Shown: positions 8,459-20,071 of the stretch, piece by piece
How the letters are laid out: the number at the start of each line of letters is the position of its first letter
How positions within the stretch are numbered: position 1 is the stretch's first letter
Source: Sporosarcina jeotgali
GTDB lineage: Bacteria; Bacillota; Bacilli; Bacillales_A; Planococcaceae
Direction of reading: 5' to 3'
Assembly (NCBI RefSeq): GCF_033304595.1
Contig: NZ_CP116341.1
Location: 911,001 to 975,000 of the forward strand
DNA length: 64,000 nucleotides
Notes under the pieces: generated by a model
What the model saw: only the letters and a program-made list of their open reading frames with translations
The model's database searches: none
What the model was told of the DNA's origin: nothing
Made by a program: the position numbers and the translations under genes

Positions 8459-8487
8459 AGTATAACGTATTTTGAACTTTCTGTCAA
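8459..8487 (-). promoter_or_regulatory. Consensus sigma-A promoter of the small-peptide gene
   Basis: On the minus strand TTGACA (8482-8487), exactly 17 bp, then TATACT (8459-8464). Perfect -35 and 5/6 -10. Expected transcript begins near 8450 and ends at the terminator near 8320, about 130 nt. Confidence 0.85.
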
Positions 8488-8494
8488 GTTGGAA

Positions 8495-9052
8495 TTACTC
8501 ACTCTCGTAAGGGGATGAATCTGGAATCTCTTTATATGGATCTTTCGGATCGATGTGATCGTAAAACATAATCCCATTTAAGTGATCCAGTTCATGTTGA
8601 AACGCAATAGCAGGCAGACCTTTCAACCGTTTTTTATATTCGTTGCCATCAGCATCGAAGGCTTTAATTGTAATTCGGGCATATCTTGGTACGAAACCTT
8701 CTACTTCCCGATCGACAGACAAACAGCCTTCACCTGTGGATAAATAGGTTTTTTCCACGGAATGGCTGACAATTCTAGGATTGATGACAACTAAACTCAA
8801 ATCTTTATCATTTTCCTGTTCGATGTGCAAAGCAAATATTCGCTTCGGCTGATTCACTTGGGGAGCTGCTAATCCAATCCCTGCCCGCAATTCATATTTT
8901 TCAGCAATGTCATCATCCTGACTGTTGATGACATAATCTAGTAAATCAGTTGCGAGCTGTTTGTCTTCCGCAGTTAAAGGGAACGTTACTTCTTCAGCGC
9001 GTACCCGCAGGGTCGGATGACCTTCGCGTATAATATCGTTCATTAAAATCAT
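8495..9052 (-). CDS. def: Peptide deformylase
   Basis: Removes the N-formyl group from nascent proteins; a cytosolic metalloenzyme. 185 residues, a type II (Gram-positive) deformylase. All three motifs are intact: GIGLAAPQ (58-65), EGCLS (C110) and QHELDH (H153, H157), the cysteine and two histidines binding the metal. AAGGAG lies nine bases before the ATG at 9050-9052; an internal ATG three codons on has no better site. Matches the B. subtilis defB (ykrB) position between rnjA-rpoY and ykyA. Confidence 0.95.
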   Translation of the reverse strand: MILMNDIIREGHPTLRVRAEEVTFPLTAEDKQLATDLLDYVINSQDDDIAEKYELRAGIGLAAPQVNQPKRIFALHIEQENDKDLSLVVINPRIVSHSVEKTYLSTGEGCLSVDREVEGFVPRYARITIKAFDADGNEYKKRLKGLPAIAFQHELDHLNGIMFYDHIDPKDPYKEIPDSSPYESE

Positions 9053-9156
9053 GGTTGGTGTCTCCTTTTCGTTTTAGTGCTGCTTCTTAGTATAATGGAA
9101 GTACGAAACGGGTGAAAGGATTTTAACTGACTTTGAAAATTGACAGGAGGGATACA

Positions 9157-11125
<1,969 letters not shown>

Positions 11126-11128
11126 CCG

Positions 11129-12106
11129 ATGGCACAATTGACGATGATCCAAGCAATTACCGACGCAATGCGCACGGAATTGAAAAATGATGAAAATGTG
11201 CTCGTGTTCGGTGAGGACGTCGGTAAAAACGGCGGAGTCTTCCGGGCAACTGAAGGTCTTCAAAAAGAATTCGGTGAAGAGCGAGTGTTTGATACTCCAC
11301 TTGCAGAATCTGGTATTGGCGGTCTGGCAATCGGTCTTGCATTGACTGGCTACCGTCCTGTAATGGAACTGCAATTTTTCGGCTTCTTATTCGAAGTAAT
11401 GGACTCAGTAAACGGTCAAGCTGCACGTATGTCTTTCCGCAGTGCGGGTAAATTAAATGCACCAATTACAATCCGCTCACCATTTGGCGGGGGAGTGGCT
11501 ACACCTGAAATGCACGCGGACAGCCTCGAAGGACTTGTTGCTGCTCAGCCTGGTTTAAAAGTAGTTATTCCATCAACGCCTTATGACGCAAAAGGCCTTC
11601 TAATCTCTGCAATCAAAGACGAGAACCCTGTCATCTTCCTAGAGCATATGAAACTGTATCGCTCGTTCCGCCAAGAAGTGCCTGAAGAAGAATACACAAT
11701 TCCTTTGGGGAAAGCAGACGTAAAGCGTGAGGGAACTGATTTGTCAATCATCACTTACGGTGCAATGGTACAGGAAAGTCTTAAAGCAGCTGAAGCTCTT
11801 GAAAAAGATGGTCATTCTGTTGAAGTTATCGACTTGCGTACAATTCAGCCATTAGACGTTGAGACAATTATTGCATCTGTTGAAAAGACAAATCGTGCAA
11901 TCGTTGTACAAGAGGCTCAGCGCCAAGCTGGAATTGCTGCAAATGTCGTTTCTGAAATCATGGAACGTGCAGTCTTAAGTCTTGAGGCACCAGTACTTCG
12001 CGTAACTGCGCCGGATACAATTTATCCGTTTGCACAAGGTGAAAACACATGGCTTCCTAAAGCGGATGACATTGTGGCAACAGCGAAAAAAGTACTTGAA
12101 TTTTAA
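11129..12106 (+). CDS. pdhB: Pyruvate dehydrogenase E1 beta subunit
   Basis: Partner of PdhA in the E1 heterotetramer; 325 residues. Conserved features: FGEDVG near the N-terminus, ThDP-contacting [16 protein letters not shown], the RSPFGGGV segment and the C-terminal transketolase domain with [11 protein letters not shown]. It lies three bases after the pdhA stop, with AAAAGGAG inside the end of pdhA as ribosome-binding site. Confidence 0.97.
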   Translation: MAQLTMIQAITDAMRTELKNDENVLVFGEDVGKNGGVFRATEGLQKEFGEERVFDTPLAESGIGGLAIGLALTGYRPVMELQFFGFLFEVMDSVNGQAARMSFRSAGKLNAPITIRSPFGGGVATPEMHADSLEGLVAAQPGLKVVIPSTPYDAKGLLISAIKDENPVIFLEHMKLYRSFRQEVPEEEYTIPLGKADVKREGTDLSIITYGAMVQESLKAAEALEKDGHSVEVIDLRTIQPLDVETIIASVEKTNRAIVVQEAQRQAGIAANVVSEIMERAVLSLEAPVLRVTAPDTIYPFAQGENTWLPKADDIVATAKKVLEF

Positions 12107-12142
12107 TAGCCAGTCAAATGGACTGAGGAGAGGGTGGATCAC

Positions 12143-13540
12143 GTGGCATATCATTTCCGTTTACCAGATATCGGAGAAGGAATTCATGAAGGCGAAATCG
12201 TTAAGTGGTTTGTTGCTGAAGGCGACACGATTAACGAAGACGATACGCTTCTTGAAGTACAAAACGACAAATCTGTCGTGGAAATCCCTTCACCCGTGTC
12301 AGGAAAAATAGAAGAAATACTTGTTAAAGAAGGTACTGTAGCAGTTGTAGGAGATAAATTGATTCGAATTGATTCTCCGGACCACGAAGACGAGGCGGAA
12401 GAGGAAGAGGCTCCTGCAGAAGAAAAACAGGAAGCTCCATCAAAAGCCGAATCCCAGGTACAAGCTACTGCAGAAAAAGGACAGTCTATAGATAAAGAAG
12501 ACGCACCGAAAGAAGAAGCAGGTCCAGCAACTGATGCAACACCGGATGCAGAGAAGAAAGCAGCGAGTCAAGATGTTGATCCCAACCGACGCGTCATTGC
12601 AATGCCTTCTGTCCGTAAATTTGCTCGTGAAGAAGGCGTTGACATTCGTCAAGTCGCGGGTTCAGGTAAAAATGGCCGTGTTTTGAAAGAAGACATCGAG
12701 TCCTTTAAGTCAGGCGGCAGCAAAACAGCTCAAAACGAAACAAACAAAGAGAATGCTTCAGCTGGAGCTCAAGAAGAACAGCAGGCAGAATCTGCACAAA
12801 CAGAGCAGCCTAAAGCGATTGAAGTACCTGAAGGCGACTTCCCTGAAACACGCGAGAAACTTTCTAATATCCGTAAAGTGATTGCGAAAGCTATGGTGAA
12901 CTCTAAACATACTGCGCCTCACGTAACACTTCTTGACGAAGTGGATGTAACTGAACTAGTTGCACACCGCAAGAAGTTCAAAGGGATCGCAGCTGAACAA
13001 GATATTAAATTGACGTATTTACCGTATGTCGTTAAGGCTCTCGTTTCGACTTTACGCAAATTCCCAGAACTGAACACATCACTTGACGATGCAACTGAAG
13101 AGCTGATTCAGAAGCATTATTTCAATATCGGAATTGCAGCTGATACGGATCGCGGACTGCTGGTACCTGTTATTAAACATGCAGATCGTAAATCAATTTT
13201 TGCCATTTCAAAAGAAATCTCTGATCTCGGCGGAAAAGCTCGAGACGGTAAACTGGCTGCTTCAGAAATGAAGGGCGCGTCATGCTCGATTACTAACATT
13301 GGTTCTGCAGGCGGTCAGTGGTTTACTCCGATTATTAACCATCCGGAAGTTGCCATTCTTGGGATTGGCCGTATTTCAGAAAAACCAGTAGTGAAAAATG
13401 GTGAAATCGTTGCCGCACCTATGTTAGCATTATCATTAGTGTTTGATCATCGAGTCATTGATGGAGCAACGGGGCAACAAGCGTTGAATCATCTCAAGCA
13501 CTTGCTAGGAAATCCAGAACTTTTATTAATGGAGGCGTAA
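12143..13540 (+). CDS. pdhC: Dihydrolipoamide acetyltransferase (E2) of pyruvate dehydrogenase
   Basis: Structural core and acetyltransferase of the complex; 465 residues. An N-terminal lipoyl domain carries the lipoylated lysine in NDKSVVEIP (K43). An Ala/Glu/Lys-rich flexible linker follows, then the E1/E3-binding domain ([15 protein letters not shown]), a second low-complexity linker, and the catalytic domain ending with the active-site histidine in [10 protein letters not shown] start at GTG 12143 ([13 protein letters not shown]), matching the family N-terminus; an in-frame GTG at 12134 lies too close to the AGGAG. There is one lipoyl domain. Confidence 0.96.
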   Translation: MAYHFRLPDIGEGIHEGEIVKWFVAEGDTINEDDTLLEVQNDKSVVEIPSPVSGKIEEILVKEGTVAVVGDKLIRIDSPDHEDEAEEEEAPAEEKQEAPSKAESQVQATAEKGQSIDKEDAPKEEAGPATDATPDAEKKAASQDVDPNRRVIAMPSVRKFAREEGVDIRQVAGSGKNGRVLKEDIESFKSGGSKTAQNETNKENASAGAQEEQQAESAQTEQPKAIEVPEGDFPETREKLSNIRKVIAKAMVNSKHTAPHVTLLDEVDVTELVAHRKKFKGIAAEQDIKLTYLPYVVKALVSTLRKFPELNTSLDDATEELIQKHYFNIGIAADTDRGLLVPVIKHADRKSIFAISKEISDLGGKARDGKLAASEMKGASCSITNIGSAGGQWFTPIINHPEVAILGIGRISEKPVVKNGEIVAAPMLALSLVFDHRVIDGATGQQALNHLKHLLGNPELLLMEA

Positions 13541-13543
13541 ACG

Positions 13544-14956
13544 ATGGTAGTAGGAGACTTTCCAATTGAAACAGATACACTCGTAGTCGGTTCAGGTCCT
13601 GGAGGATATGTAGCAGCAATCCGTGCTGCACAGCTCGGACAAAAAGTAACGATTGTTGAAAAGAACACAATCGGCGGTGTTTGTCTGAACGTAGGCTGTA
13701 TCCCTTCAAAAGCACTCATTTCTGTCGGACATCGTTTTGTAAGTGCACAAGACGCTGACGATATGGGGATTACGGCATCAGACGTAAAACTTGATTTCTC
13801 TAAAGCTATGGCATTTAAAGAAGGCGTTGTGAAGAAGCTTACAGGCGGCGTTGAAGGGCTCCTTAAAGGGAACAAAGTTGAAATCGTTAAAGGCGAAGCA
13901 TACTTTGTTGATGCTAACACTGCGCGTGTGATGAATGACACATCTGCACAAACGTATAAATTTAAGAATGTGATTCTAGCAACTGGCGCACGTCCTGTTG
14001 AGATTCCGAACTTCAAATTCTCTAAACGCGTAATCAATTCTACAGGTGCTCTTGAATTAAAAGAGCTTCCTAAGAAATTGGTAGTGATCGGTGGAGGATA
14101 TATCGGTACTGAGCTTGGTTCTGCCTATGCAAACCTAGGATCTGAAGTAACGATTATTGAAGGCGCGGATGATATTCTTACAGGCTTCGAGAAGCAAATG
14201 ACGCAGCTTGTGAAAAAAGGATTAAAGAAAAAAGGCGTTGAAGTTGTTGTGAAAGCAACAGCTAAAGGTGCTGAAGAAACAGATTCTGGCGTGAAAGTTA
14301 CGTATGAAGTAAAAGGTGAAGAAAAAACCGTCGAAGCTGACTACGTACTTGTAACTGTTGGACGCCGTCCGAATACAGATGAGATGGGACTTGAAGAGCT
14401 CGGCTTGAAATTTGAAGAGCGCGGAATTCTAAGTGTGGATAAGCAATGCCGCACGAGCATCTCAAATATTTACGCAATCGGTGATATCGTTCCTGGTTTA
14501 CAGCTTGCACATAAAGCGTCTTACGAAGGTAAGATTGCTGCTGAAGCAATTGCTGGTGAAAAATCAGAAGTGGATTACATGGCAATTCCTGCAGTGTGCT
14601 TCACAGACCCAGAACTTGCAACTGTCGGCCTGAACGAAAAGCAGGCAAAAGATGAAGGGTATGAAGTAACAGTAGGCAAATTCCCATTCGGTGCGAATGG
14701 TCGTGCGCTTGCACTTAACGCTCCAGATGGTTTTGTTAAGCTTGTAGCGCGTAAAGAAGACGGCTTGTTACTTGGTGCTCAAATTGCAGGGGAGAATGCA
14801 TCTGATATGATCGCTGAAATGGCAATTGCTATTGAAGGCGGAATGACGCTGGAAGACGTTTCAATGACAATTCATGCACACCCTACATTGGGAGAAATTT
14901 CAATGGAAGCAGCTGAAGTTGCACTTGGTAAACCGATTCACATTCTTTCTAAATAA
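13544..14956 (+). CDS. pdhD: Dihydrolipoamide dehydrogenase (E3)
   Basis: Flavoprotein that reoxidises dihydrolipoamide with NAD+; 470 residues. FAD motif [10 protein letters not shown] (about 17-26), redox disulfide [13 protein letters not shown] (C47, C52), NAD motif [10 protein letters not shown], second FAD segment with YAIGDI, and the catalytic His-Glu region HAHPTLGE near the C-terminus. Last gene of the pdh operon and probably shared with other 2-oxoacid dehydrogenases. Confidence 0.97.
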   Translation: MVVGDFPIETDTLVVGSGPGGYVAAIRAAQLGQKVTIVEKNTIGGVCLNVGCIPSKALISVGHRFVSAQDADDMGITASDVKLDFSKAMAFKEGVVKKLTGGVEGLLKGNKVEIVKGEAYFVDANTARVMNDTSAQTYKFKNVILATGARPVEIPNFKFSKRVINSTGALELKELPKKLVVIGGGYIGTELGSAYANLGSEVTIIEGADDILTGFEKQMTQLVKKGLKKKGVEVVVKATAKGAEETDSGVKVTYEVKGEEKTVEADYVLVTVGRRPNTDEMGLEELGLKFEERGILSVDKQCRTSISNIYAIGDIVPGLQLAHKASYEGKIAAEAIAGEKSEVDYMAIPAVCFTDPELATVGLNEKQAKDEGYEVTVGKFPFGANGRALALNAPDGFVKLVARKEDGLLLGAQIAGENASDMIAEMAIAIEGGMTLEDVSMTIHAHPTLGEISMEAAEVALGKPIHILSK

Positions 14957-14968
14957 TACATGGAGAAT

Positions 14969-14998
14969 CCTATCCGGCATCTGTTGGATAGGTTTTTT
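14969..14998 (+). terminator. Terminator of the pdh operon
   Basis: CCTATCC (14969-14975) pairs with GGATAGG (14986-14992), followed by six T. Confidence 0.85.
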
Positions 14999-15037
14999 CC
15001 TATGTGCATAGACTAATCCGGACAGGAGGAGATACAA

Positions 15038-15307
15038 ATGGAGTATAGTTATCCACTGCGTGCAGACTGGTCAACAGATGAAATTTTGATTGTAACCGGT
15101 TTTTTCACTTGTATTGAAAAAGCGTTTGAGCAAGGAATTGGAAGAGATGAGCTGCTAAGTGCGTATAATGCGTTTAAGAAGGTTGTACCTTCAATGGCGG
15201 AAGAGAAAACGTTATTTAAGGAATTTAAAGAAGCGAGTAATTATGAATGCTATAAATTAGTGAAGCGAGCAAAAGAGGACGCCAGCGGAGAACTTATAAA
15301 AGGATAA
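15038..15307 (+). CDS. yktA: UPF0223 family protein YktA
   Basis: An 89-residue cytosolic protein of the UPF0223 family, function unknown. It begins MEYSYPLRADWSTDEI, typical of the family, and is predicted helical. GGAGGAG lies at good spacing before the ATG. It sits after pdhD and before the opposing yktB, the B. subtilis order. Confidence 0.88.
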   Translation: MEYSYPLRADWSTDEILIVTGFFTCIEKAFEQGIGRDELLSAYNAFKKVVPSMAEEKTLFKEFKEASNYECYKLVKRAKEDASGELIKG

Positions 15308-15350
15308 GCTGGCAGGCAATAATTATTTATGAAAGTATCGGCAATCTTTC

Positions 15351-15404
15351 AAAAAAACGATTCTAGGGTTCACCTAATGGGTGAGCTGCTGGAATCGTTT
15401 TTTT
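15351..15404. terminator. Bidirectional terminator between yktA and yktB
   Basis: An A-run followed by ACGATTC pairs with GAATCGT and a T-run; an internal CACC/GGTG hairpin sits in the loop. Serves two converging genes. Confidence 0.8.
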
Positions 15405-15415
15405 ATTGACTATTT

Positions 15416-16039
15416 TTATCCGATTACTCGATCATACACAGGTAAAAGTTGTTCGAATGTTTTTTCCGCGTATGATAAAAATTCTTTATCCGACATCCTT
15501 GCTGCTTGTTTGCGATCCAGATGACGTCCGACGAGAAATTCCGCTTTCTTTACATCGTGCAGCCGTTCAAGTAGAGCGGCTAAACCATCTTGACCTATCT
15601 CTGAAATCAGGGTCGCATCGGGTTTCATATGGTCCCCTGAAACAATATAATCCTCAGGCAAAGATGTGACCATGGACAGATCATTCATCAAACGTTCTGA
15701 AATTCCTTTTTTATCGGGATTTTCGTAAATAATAGCAAGAACAATGAATAAATGTGATCCCCAAAGACCAATCTGAAAGTGTGGAAGTGCTTTGTAACCT
15801 CTTTTAGCCGGAGCGAATGCAACCCAGCTGTCAGATGGGGGATTCACTGTCCGTCTTGCATGCTTTGCAACATGCGGGAAAAACTCTCCCTTTCCATGAG
15901 CGGACAGCAAGGGTGTGAAAAGTTCACCCAATTTCACGAATTTAGGTTGAATTCGCTCCTGCAATAAGGACATTCGCGCATCCAATCCATCTACTTCAAA
16001 AACAGAAAAATCATTTTCTGTCCAAAATGTTTTTGTCAA
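15416..16039 (-). CDS. yktB: UPF0637 family protein YktB
   Basis: 207 residues, UPF0637 (DUF1054) family, structurally characterised but of unknown function. Recognisable segments are FSVFEVDGLDARM near the N-terminus and FPHVAKHARRTVNPPSDSWVAF. I chose the TTG at 16037-16039 (MTKTFWTEN): GAGAGGAG lies eight bases before it and family members start at this point, whereas the upstream in-frame ATG at 16057 would have the Shine-Dalgarno inside the coding region. Confidence 0.85.
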   Translation of the reverse strand: MTKTFWTENDFSVFEVDGLDARMSLLQERIQPKFVKLGELFTPLLSAHGKGEFFPHVAKHARRTVNPPSDSWVAFAPAKRGYKALPHFQIGLWGSHLFIVLAIIYENPDKKGISERLMNDLSMVTSLPEDYIVSGDHMKPDATLISEIGQDGLAALLERLHDVKKAEFLVGRHLDRKQAARMSDKEFLSYAEKTFEQLLPVYDRVIG

Positions 16040-16193
16040 TTTTGTGACTCCTCTCATTTATCTACGTTTATTAGGAAGAACTTTGGGGAATAATTTAAGA
16101 CAAGAGGACGGAACATCTAGTTGTCCGACTGATTCCCGCATATCTTATGGTAACAGGAAATTGCACATACTTTCAAAAAAAGGGGTGTTTTCG

Positions 16194-16388
16194 ATGAAAC
16201 AAGTCGTCCATGTTATTCGTAAAGCTGATGTAGAGAAAGAATTTCTAAAAGTATTGAACCTGGAGCTGGACTATGAATTAGCAACCCTTCATGATGCATT
16301 AAATGAAGAGGACTCCAAACAGATTGCGAAGAGCAAAAAGAGGCTAACTGAAATTCATAGTGAATTGGAGAAGTTGAATGGTTTTTAA
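16194..16388 (+). CDS. ykzI: YkzI-like small protein
   Basis: A 64-residue charged, probably all-helical protein (KADVEKEFLKVLNLELDYEL, then a Lys/Glu-rich end). It starts at ATG 16194 after AAAGGGGTG; the longer frame upstream has no supporting site. Position between yktB and yktC matches B. subtilis ykzI, and length agrees. Function unknown. Confidence 0.72.
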   Translation: MKQVVHVIRKADVEKEFLKVLNLELDYELATLHDALNEEDSKQIAKSKKRLTEIHSELEKLNGF

Positions 16389-16525
16389 CGTAATCACTAT
16401 ACGCGACTGTTAGGAAAGGCTGTTGGTCATTGTTCTCTTCAGGGAGATCATGCACAGGAGCCTTTTTTGTTTTGGCTCCTTATAGCTATGCTATACTTGG
16501 TGGAGATGAACTGGAGGGATTTAAG

Positions 16526-17320
16526 ATGAATTGGGGAGCACTTGACCGTTACGCGAAATCATTAATTAAAGAAGCGGGTCATCACATAAAACATTCATTT
16601 TTTACCGAAATTGAAATTAGCTCGAAGTCATCCGCGAACGATTTGGTTACGAATATCGACCAGGAGATTGAACAATTTTTCATCAGTCGAATCAGACGTG
16701 ATTTTCCTGATCATCGAATTATGGGGGAAGAAGGATTTGGGGATGACATTCAATCACTGGAAGGGATCATTTGGTTTTTAGATCCTATTGACGGAACGAT
16801 GAATTTTATCCATCAAAAACGGAACTTTGCTATTTCATTAGGGATTTATATAGACGGTATAGGAATGCTTGGTTATGTGTACGATGTCATGGCTGACGAT
16901 TTATATTCCGCGATGAAGGATGAAGGCGCTTATCTTAATGATATTCAACTTCCAAAGTTGAAAAGCACGACAATTGAAGAAGCAATTATTGGAGTAAATG
17001 CAAGCTGGGTTGCTCCCAATCGATATGTAGATAACGAACCGATGATTGACCTCGTTAACAGATGCAGAGGGACACGCTCATATGGCTCAGCAGCTATCGA
17101 ATTGACACATGTAGCAGCAGGAAGGGTCGATGTATATATGTCGATGAGGTTATCCCCGTGGGACGTTGCAGGCGGTATGATCATTGCTTCCGAAGTTGGA
17201 GCCGTTTCTTCTACAATGAAAGGTGAGCGGCCGGGACTGCTTGAGCAAGAGACGTTTATTGTTGCGAATGCGAGTATCCATTCACAGTTGCTTGATGATT
17301 TCATCGCATTAAAAAAGTGA
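16526..17320 (+). CDS. yktC: Inositol monophosphatase family protein (YktC)
   Basis: Mg2+-dependent phosphatase of the IMPase/SuhB superfamily, 264 residues. Metal and substrate motifs: GEEGFG (metal Glu), LDPIDGTMNF (metal Asp residues), and WDVAGGMIIASEVG near the C-terminus. Substrate may be inositol phosphate or another sugar phosphate such as 5'-phosphoadenosine derivatives; the family does not tell. GGAGGGATT precedes the ATG at 16526, while the longer frame includes non-family sequence. Confidence 0.9.
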   Translation: MNWGALDRYAKSLIKEAGHHIKHSFFTEIEISSKSSANDLVTNIDQEIEQFFISRIRRDFPDHRIMGEEGFGDDIQSLEGIIWFLDPIDGTMNFIHQKRNFAISLGIYIDGIGMLGYVYDVMADDLYSAMKDEGAYLNDIQLPKLKSTTIEEAIIGVNASWVAPNRYVDNEPMIDLVNRCRGTRSYGSAAIELTHVAAGRVDVYMSMRLSPWDVAGGMIIASEVGAVSSTMKGERPGLLEQETFIVANASIHSQLLDDFIALKK

Positions 17321-17350
17321 AGCATCATTAGGTTTCCTAACGATCTTCAC
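17312..17350 (-). terminator. Terminator downstream of ylaF (also across the yktC stop)
   Basis: Minus-strand hairpin made of GTGAAG, ATC and TTAGG segments paired across a short loop, with small mismatches, followed by TTTTTT. Overlaps the yktC stop on the other strand. Confidence 0.6.
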
Positions 17351-17357
17351 TCATTTA

Positions 17358-17543
17358 TTAAAGAAGTCCTTGCTCGCGTAACTTCTTTTTTGTTTTAAAG
17401 CCATTCCCCATGATCAGGATAAGAGAAACAATTGCTGCAATCGCCAATAAAAAACTTTTTACGCCGACAGCAATTCCAATCATAAACATTGATAGAACAG
17501 CACCCAGAGCGTATAAAACGAACACCCATTTGACATTTTTCAA
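17358..17543 (-). CDS. ylaF: DUF5325 small membrane protein YlaF
   Basis: 61 residues with two hydrophobic segments (about 6-24 and 28-46) and a basic tail KTKKKLREQGLL, a hairpin membrane protein with cytosolic C-terminus. Same size and place (just before typA, opposite strand) as B. subtilis YlaF. A GGAGG ribosome-binding site lies upstream. Function unknown. Confidence 0.82.
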   Translation of the reverse strand: MKNVKWVFVLYALGAVLSMFMIGIAVGVKSFLLAIAAIVSLILIMGNGFKTKKKLREQGLL

Positions 17544-17593
17544 AAAAAATACGCCTCCTGATAAAGTAAATCGTTTTTTCTCGAAGTATCTTG

Positions 17594-17602
17594 TGCTATA
17601 AT
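17594..17602 (+). promoter_or_regulatory. Extended -10 promoter element for typA
   Basis: TGC followed by TATAAT (17597-17602), an extended -10 (TGnTATAAT) that can work with the poor -35 seen here; 43 bp before the typA start. Confidence 0.6.
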
Positions 17603-17644
17603 AACACAGTTAATCAACTGAATAAAGACAGATGGAGTGAAATG

Positions 17645-19477
17645 ATGACAAACACACGAAATGATCTTAGAAATATAGCTATTATCGCCCACGTTGACCA
17701 TGGTAAAACAACACTAGTTGACCAGTTATTGAAGCAATCAGGTATTTTCCGTTCAAATGAGCAAGTTGAAGAGCGCGCGATGGACTCAAACGAAATTGAG
17801 CGCGAGCGTGGAATTACGATTCTTGCGAAAAATACTGCAATCGAATATGAAGACACGAAAATCAATATTTTGGATACACCAGGACACGCTGACTTCGGTG
17901 GAGAAGTTGAACGTATTCTTAAAATGGTTGATGGCGTAGTTCTAGTCGTTGACGCATTTGAAGGATGTATGCCGCAAACACGTTTCGTATTGAAAAAAGC
18001 TCTTGAAATCAACCTAAAGCCAATCGTTGTCGTAAATAAAATCGACCGTGAATTTGCACGTCCTGAAGAAGTAGTTGATGAAGTTCTTGAACTCTTCATC
18101 GAATTGGATGCAAATGACGAGCAACTTGAATTCCCTGTAGTATTTGCTTCAGGATTCAATGGTACTGCGAGTCTTTCTCCAGACCCAGCTGATCAAGAAG
18201 ATACATTGAAAGTATTGTACGAAGCAATTCTTGATAAAATTCCAGCTCCAATCGACAATCGTGAAGAGCCGCTTCAATTCCAAGTATCTCTTCTTGACTA
18301 CAGTGATTATGTAGGTCGTATTGGTATTGGACGCGTATTCCGCGGAACGATGAAAGTAGGACAACAAGTTAGTGTTATGAAACGTGACGGAGCTGTTAAA
18401 AACTTCCGCGTTACAAAAATGTACGGTTTCTTAGGATTGAAACGTATTGAAATCGAAGAGGCATATGCAGGTGACTTGATCGCGATTTCTGGTATGGATG
18501 ATATTGACGTTGGTGAAACAGTTTGTCCTACAGACCATCAAGAAGCACTGCCATTGCTGCACGTAGATGAGCCTACATTGCAAATGAAGTTCCTTGTAAA
18601 CAACAGTCCATTCGCTGGCCGTGAAGGGAAATGGGTCACTTCAAGAAAAATCGAAGAGCGTCTAGAGCAGCAATTGCAAACAGACGTATCGTTGCGTGTA
18701 GATCCTACGGAAACTCCTGATGCATGGATGGTTTCTGGCCGTGGAGAACTTCACTTATCAATTTTGATTGAAAACATGAGACGTGAAGGATTTGAACTTC
18801 AAGTTTCAAAGCCTGAAGTAATTGTTAAAACAATAGATGGTAAACGTTGTGAGCCAGTAGAGAATGTTCAAATTGATGTTCCTGAAGAATATACAGGGGC
18901 AGTAATCGAATCCATGGGTGAACGTAAAGGCGAAATGCTGGATATGGTCAACAATGGAAACGGACAAGTTCGTATGACGTTCTTAGTGCCTGCACGAGGA
19001 TTGATTGGATATTCTACAGACTTCTTAACGCTGACACGCGGATACGGAATCCTCAATCATTCATTCGATTCTTATAAGCCAATGACATCTGAAAAAGTCG
19101 GCGGACGTCGCAATGGTGTTCTGGTTTCTATGGAGAATGGTAAAGTAACAGCTTATAGTGTTATGCAGCTAGAAGACCGTGGAATCATGTTCGTCGAAGC
19201 GGGTACTGATATCTATGCAGGTATGGTTGTTGGAGAGAACACGCGTGAAAGTGATATCACAATCAACTTAACACGTATTAAACATGCTACTAACGTACGT
19301 TCTGCTACAAAAGATCAGACAGTTTCAACTAAGAAACCTAAGATCATGACGCTTGAAGAAGCTCTTCAATATGCGAGTGAAGATGAGTACTGTGAAGTAA
19401 CACCTGTTTCGATTCGGATTCGTAAGAAAATTCTCGATAAGAACGAACGCGAAAAGTCACAGAAAAAGAGCAAATAA
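17645..19477 (+). CDS. typA: Translational GTPase TypA/BipA
   Basis: Ribosome-binding GTPase of the EF-G/LepA superfamily, active in ribosome assembly and cold or stress growth; 610 residues. The P-loop region AHVDHGKTT is at about residues 16-24, with switch II DTPGHADFGGEVERI, NKID and VVFAS further along, then EF-G-like domains and the BipA C-terminal domain (RGLIGYSTDFLTLTRGYGIL). ATGs at 17642 and 17645 are both possible; the second has the better GGAG spacing. Confidence 0.96.
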   Translation: MTNTRNDLRNIAIIAHVDHGKTTLVDQLLKQSGIFRSNEQVEERAMDSNEIERERGITILAKNTAIEYEDTKINILDTPGHADFGGEVERILKMVDGVVLVVDAFEGCMPQTRFVLKKALEINLKPIVVVNKIDREFARPEEVVDEVLELFIELDANDEQLEFPVVFASGFNGTASLSPDPADQEDTLKVLYEAILDKIPAPIDNREEPLQFQVSLLDYSDYVGRIGIGRVFRGTMKVGQQVSVMKRDGAVKNFRVTKMYGFLGLKRIEIEEAYAGDLIAISGMDDIDVGETVCPTDHQEALPLLHVDEPTLQMKFLVNNSPFAGREGKWVTSRKIEERLEQQLQTDVSLRVDPTETPDAWMVSGRGELHLSILIENMRREGFELQVSKPEVIVKTIDGKRCEPVENVQIDVPEEYTGAVIESMGERKGEMLDMVNNGNGQVRMTFLVPARGLIGYSTDFLTLTRGYGILNHSFDSYKPMTSEKVGGRRNGVLVSMENGKVTAYSVMQLEDRGIMFVEAGTDIYAGMVVGENTRESDITINLTRIKHATNVRSATKDQTVSTKKPKIMTLEEALQYASEDEYCEVTPVSIRIRKKILDKNEREKSQKKSK

Positions 19478-19501
19478 GCTGTTATGAAAGGAATGTGTTG
19501 A

Positions 19502-19834
19502 ATGAAGGTAGAGGATTCAGAGCTCGTAGCCACTAAGATGTCCGGCATCGCGAAGTTAATTTACGAAATGATGCCGAATTTCGATGCCGCGGGCTACGTA
19601 CTGTTCGCCCTCGTGTTTTTACTGGCAGCCTTAGTGTATAAACTAGGCTTTGCCAGGAAAATCAAGCCATTGCAAAATCTTGTCATTTATACGTTTTTGT
19701 TTATCGGCTGCCTCGTGCTAACGTTCTTAGCATTTTTCCTTCCGATCGTGGAGGGGCTAATTGTAGCCGCGCTGATTCTTATTATTTATAGAGTCCGCAG
19801 ATTAAATGAACATCAAAAAGATCCAGTCGCATAA
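19502..19834 (+). CDS. ylaH: YlaH-like membrane protein
   Basis: 110 residues with three hydrophobic segments (about 32-50, 60-78, 80-96) and a short basic C-terminus; YlaH family of unknown function. It follows typA by 24 bases with AAAGGA before the ATG, so it is probably in the typA transcript; same order as in B. subtilis (ylaG-ylaH-ylaI). Confidence 0.85.
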   Translation: MKVEDSELVATKMSGIAKLIYEMMPNFDAAGYVLFALVFLLAALVYKLGFARKIKPLQNLVIYTFLFIGCLVLTFLAFFLPIVEGLIVAALILIIYRVRRLNEHQKDPVA

Positions 19835-19856
19835 CATGCGGCTGGATCTTTTTTTA
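19815..19856. terminator. Bidirectional terminator between ylaH and ylaI
   Basis: AAAAAGATCCAGTCGCAT pairs with ATGCGGCTGGATCTTTTT around a 3-4 base loop; it overlaps the ylaH stop and ends at the ylaI stop. Confidence 0.85.
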
Positions 19857-20057
19857 AAACTCATTTTCAGCTGGATGGGAACTGCGGCGGAAATTGAAGT
19901 TTCCTGTTGCTATGCGCAGCTGCGTTAATTCTCCAATACGCTCTCGGCAAGCTTCACACATATATGTATGAATCGGCCGGTTGCGCAATTTCTTTGCGAG
20001 TGGATCTTCATCGCTCAGTTTACCGATTTCATCGCACATTACACATTTAACACGCAT
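19854..20057 (-). CDS. ylaI: DUF2197 zinc-knuckle protein YlaI
   Basis: 67 residues with CVMC near the N-terminus and CEAC about 30 residues later, a probable structural zinc site; YlaI/DUF2197 family. The gene lies 14 bases downstream of the neighbouring minus-strand gene, so the two probably share a transcript. Function unknown. Confidence 0.85.
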   Translation of the reverse strand: MRVKCVMCDEIGKLSDEDPLAKKLRNRPIHTYMCEACRERIGELTQLRIATGNFNFRRSSHPAENEF

Positions 20058-20071
20058 TGTCGCACCTCTCT

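Noticed and set aside
12030..12311. Plus-strand frame overlapping the pdhB-pdhC junction
   Set aside because: It overlaps two certain genes in another frame and has no independent support.
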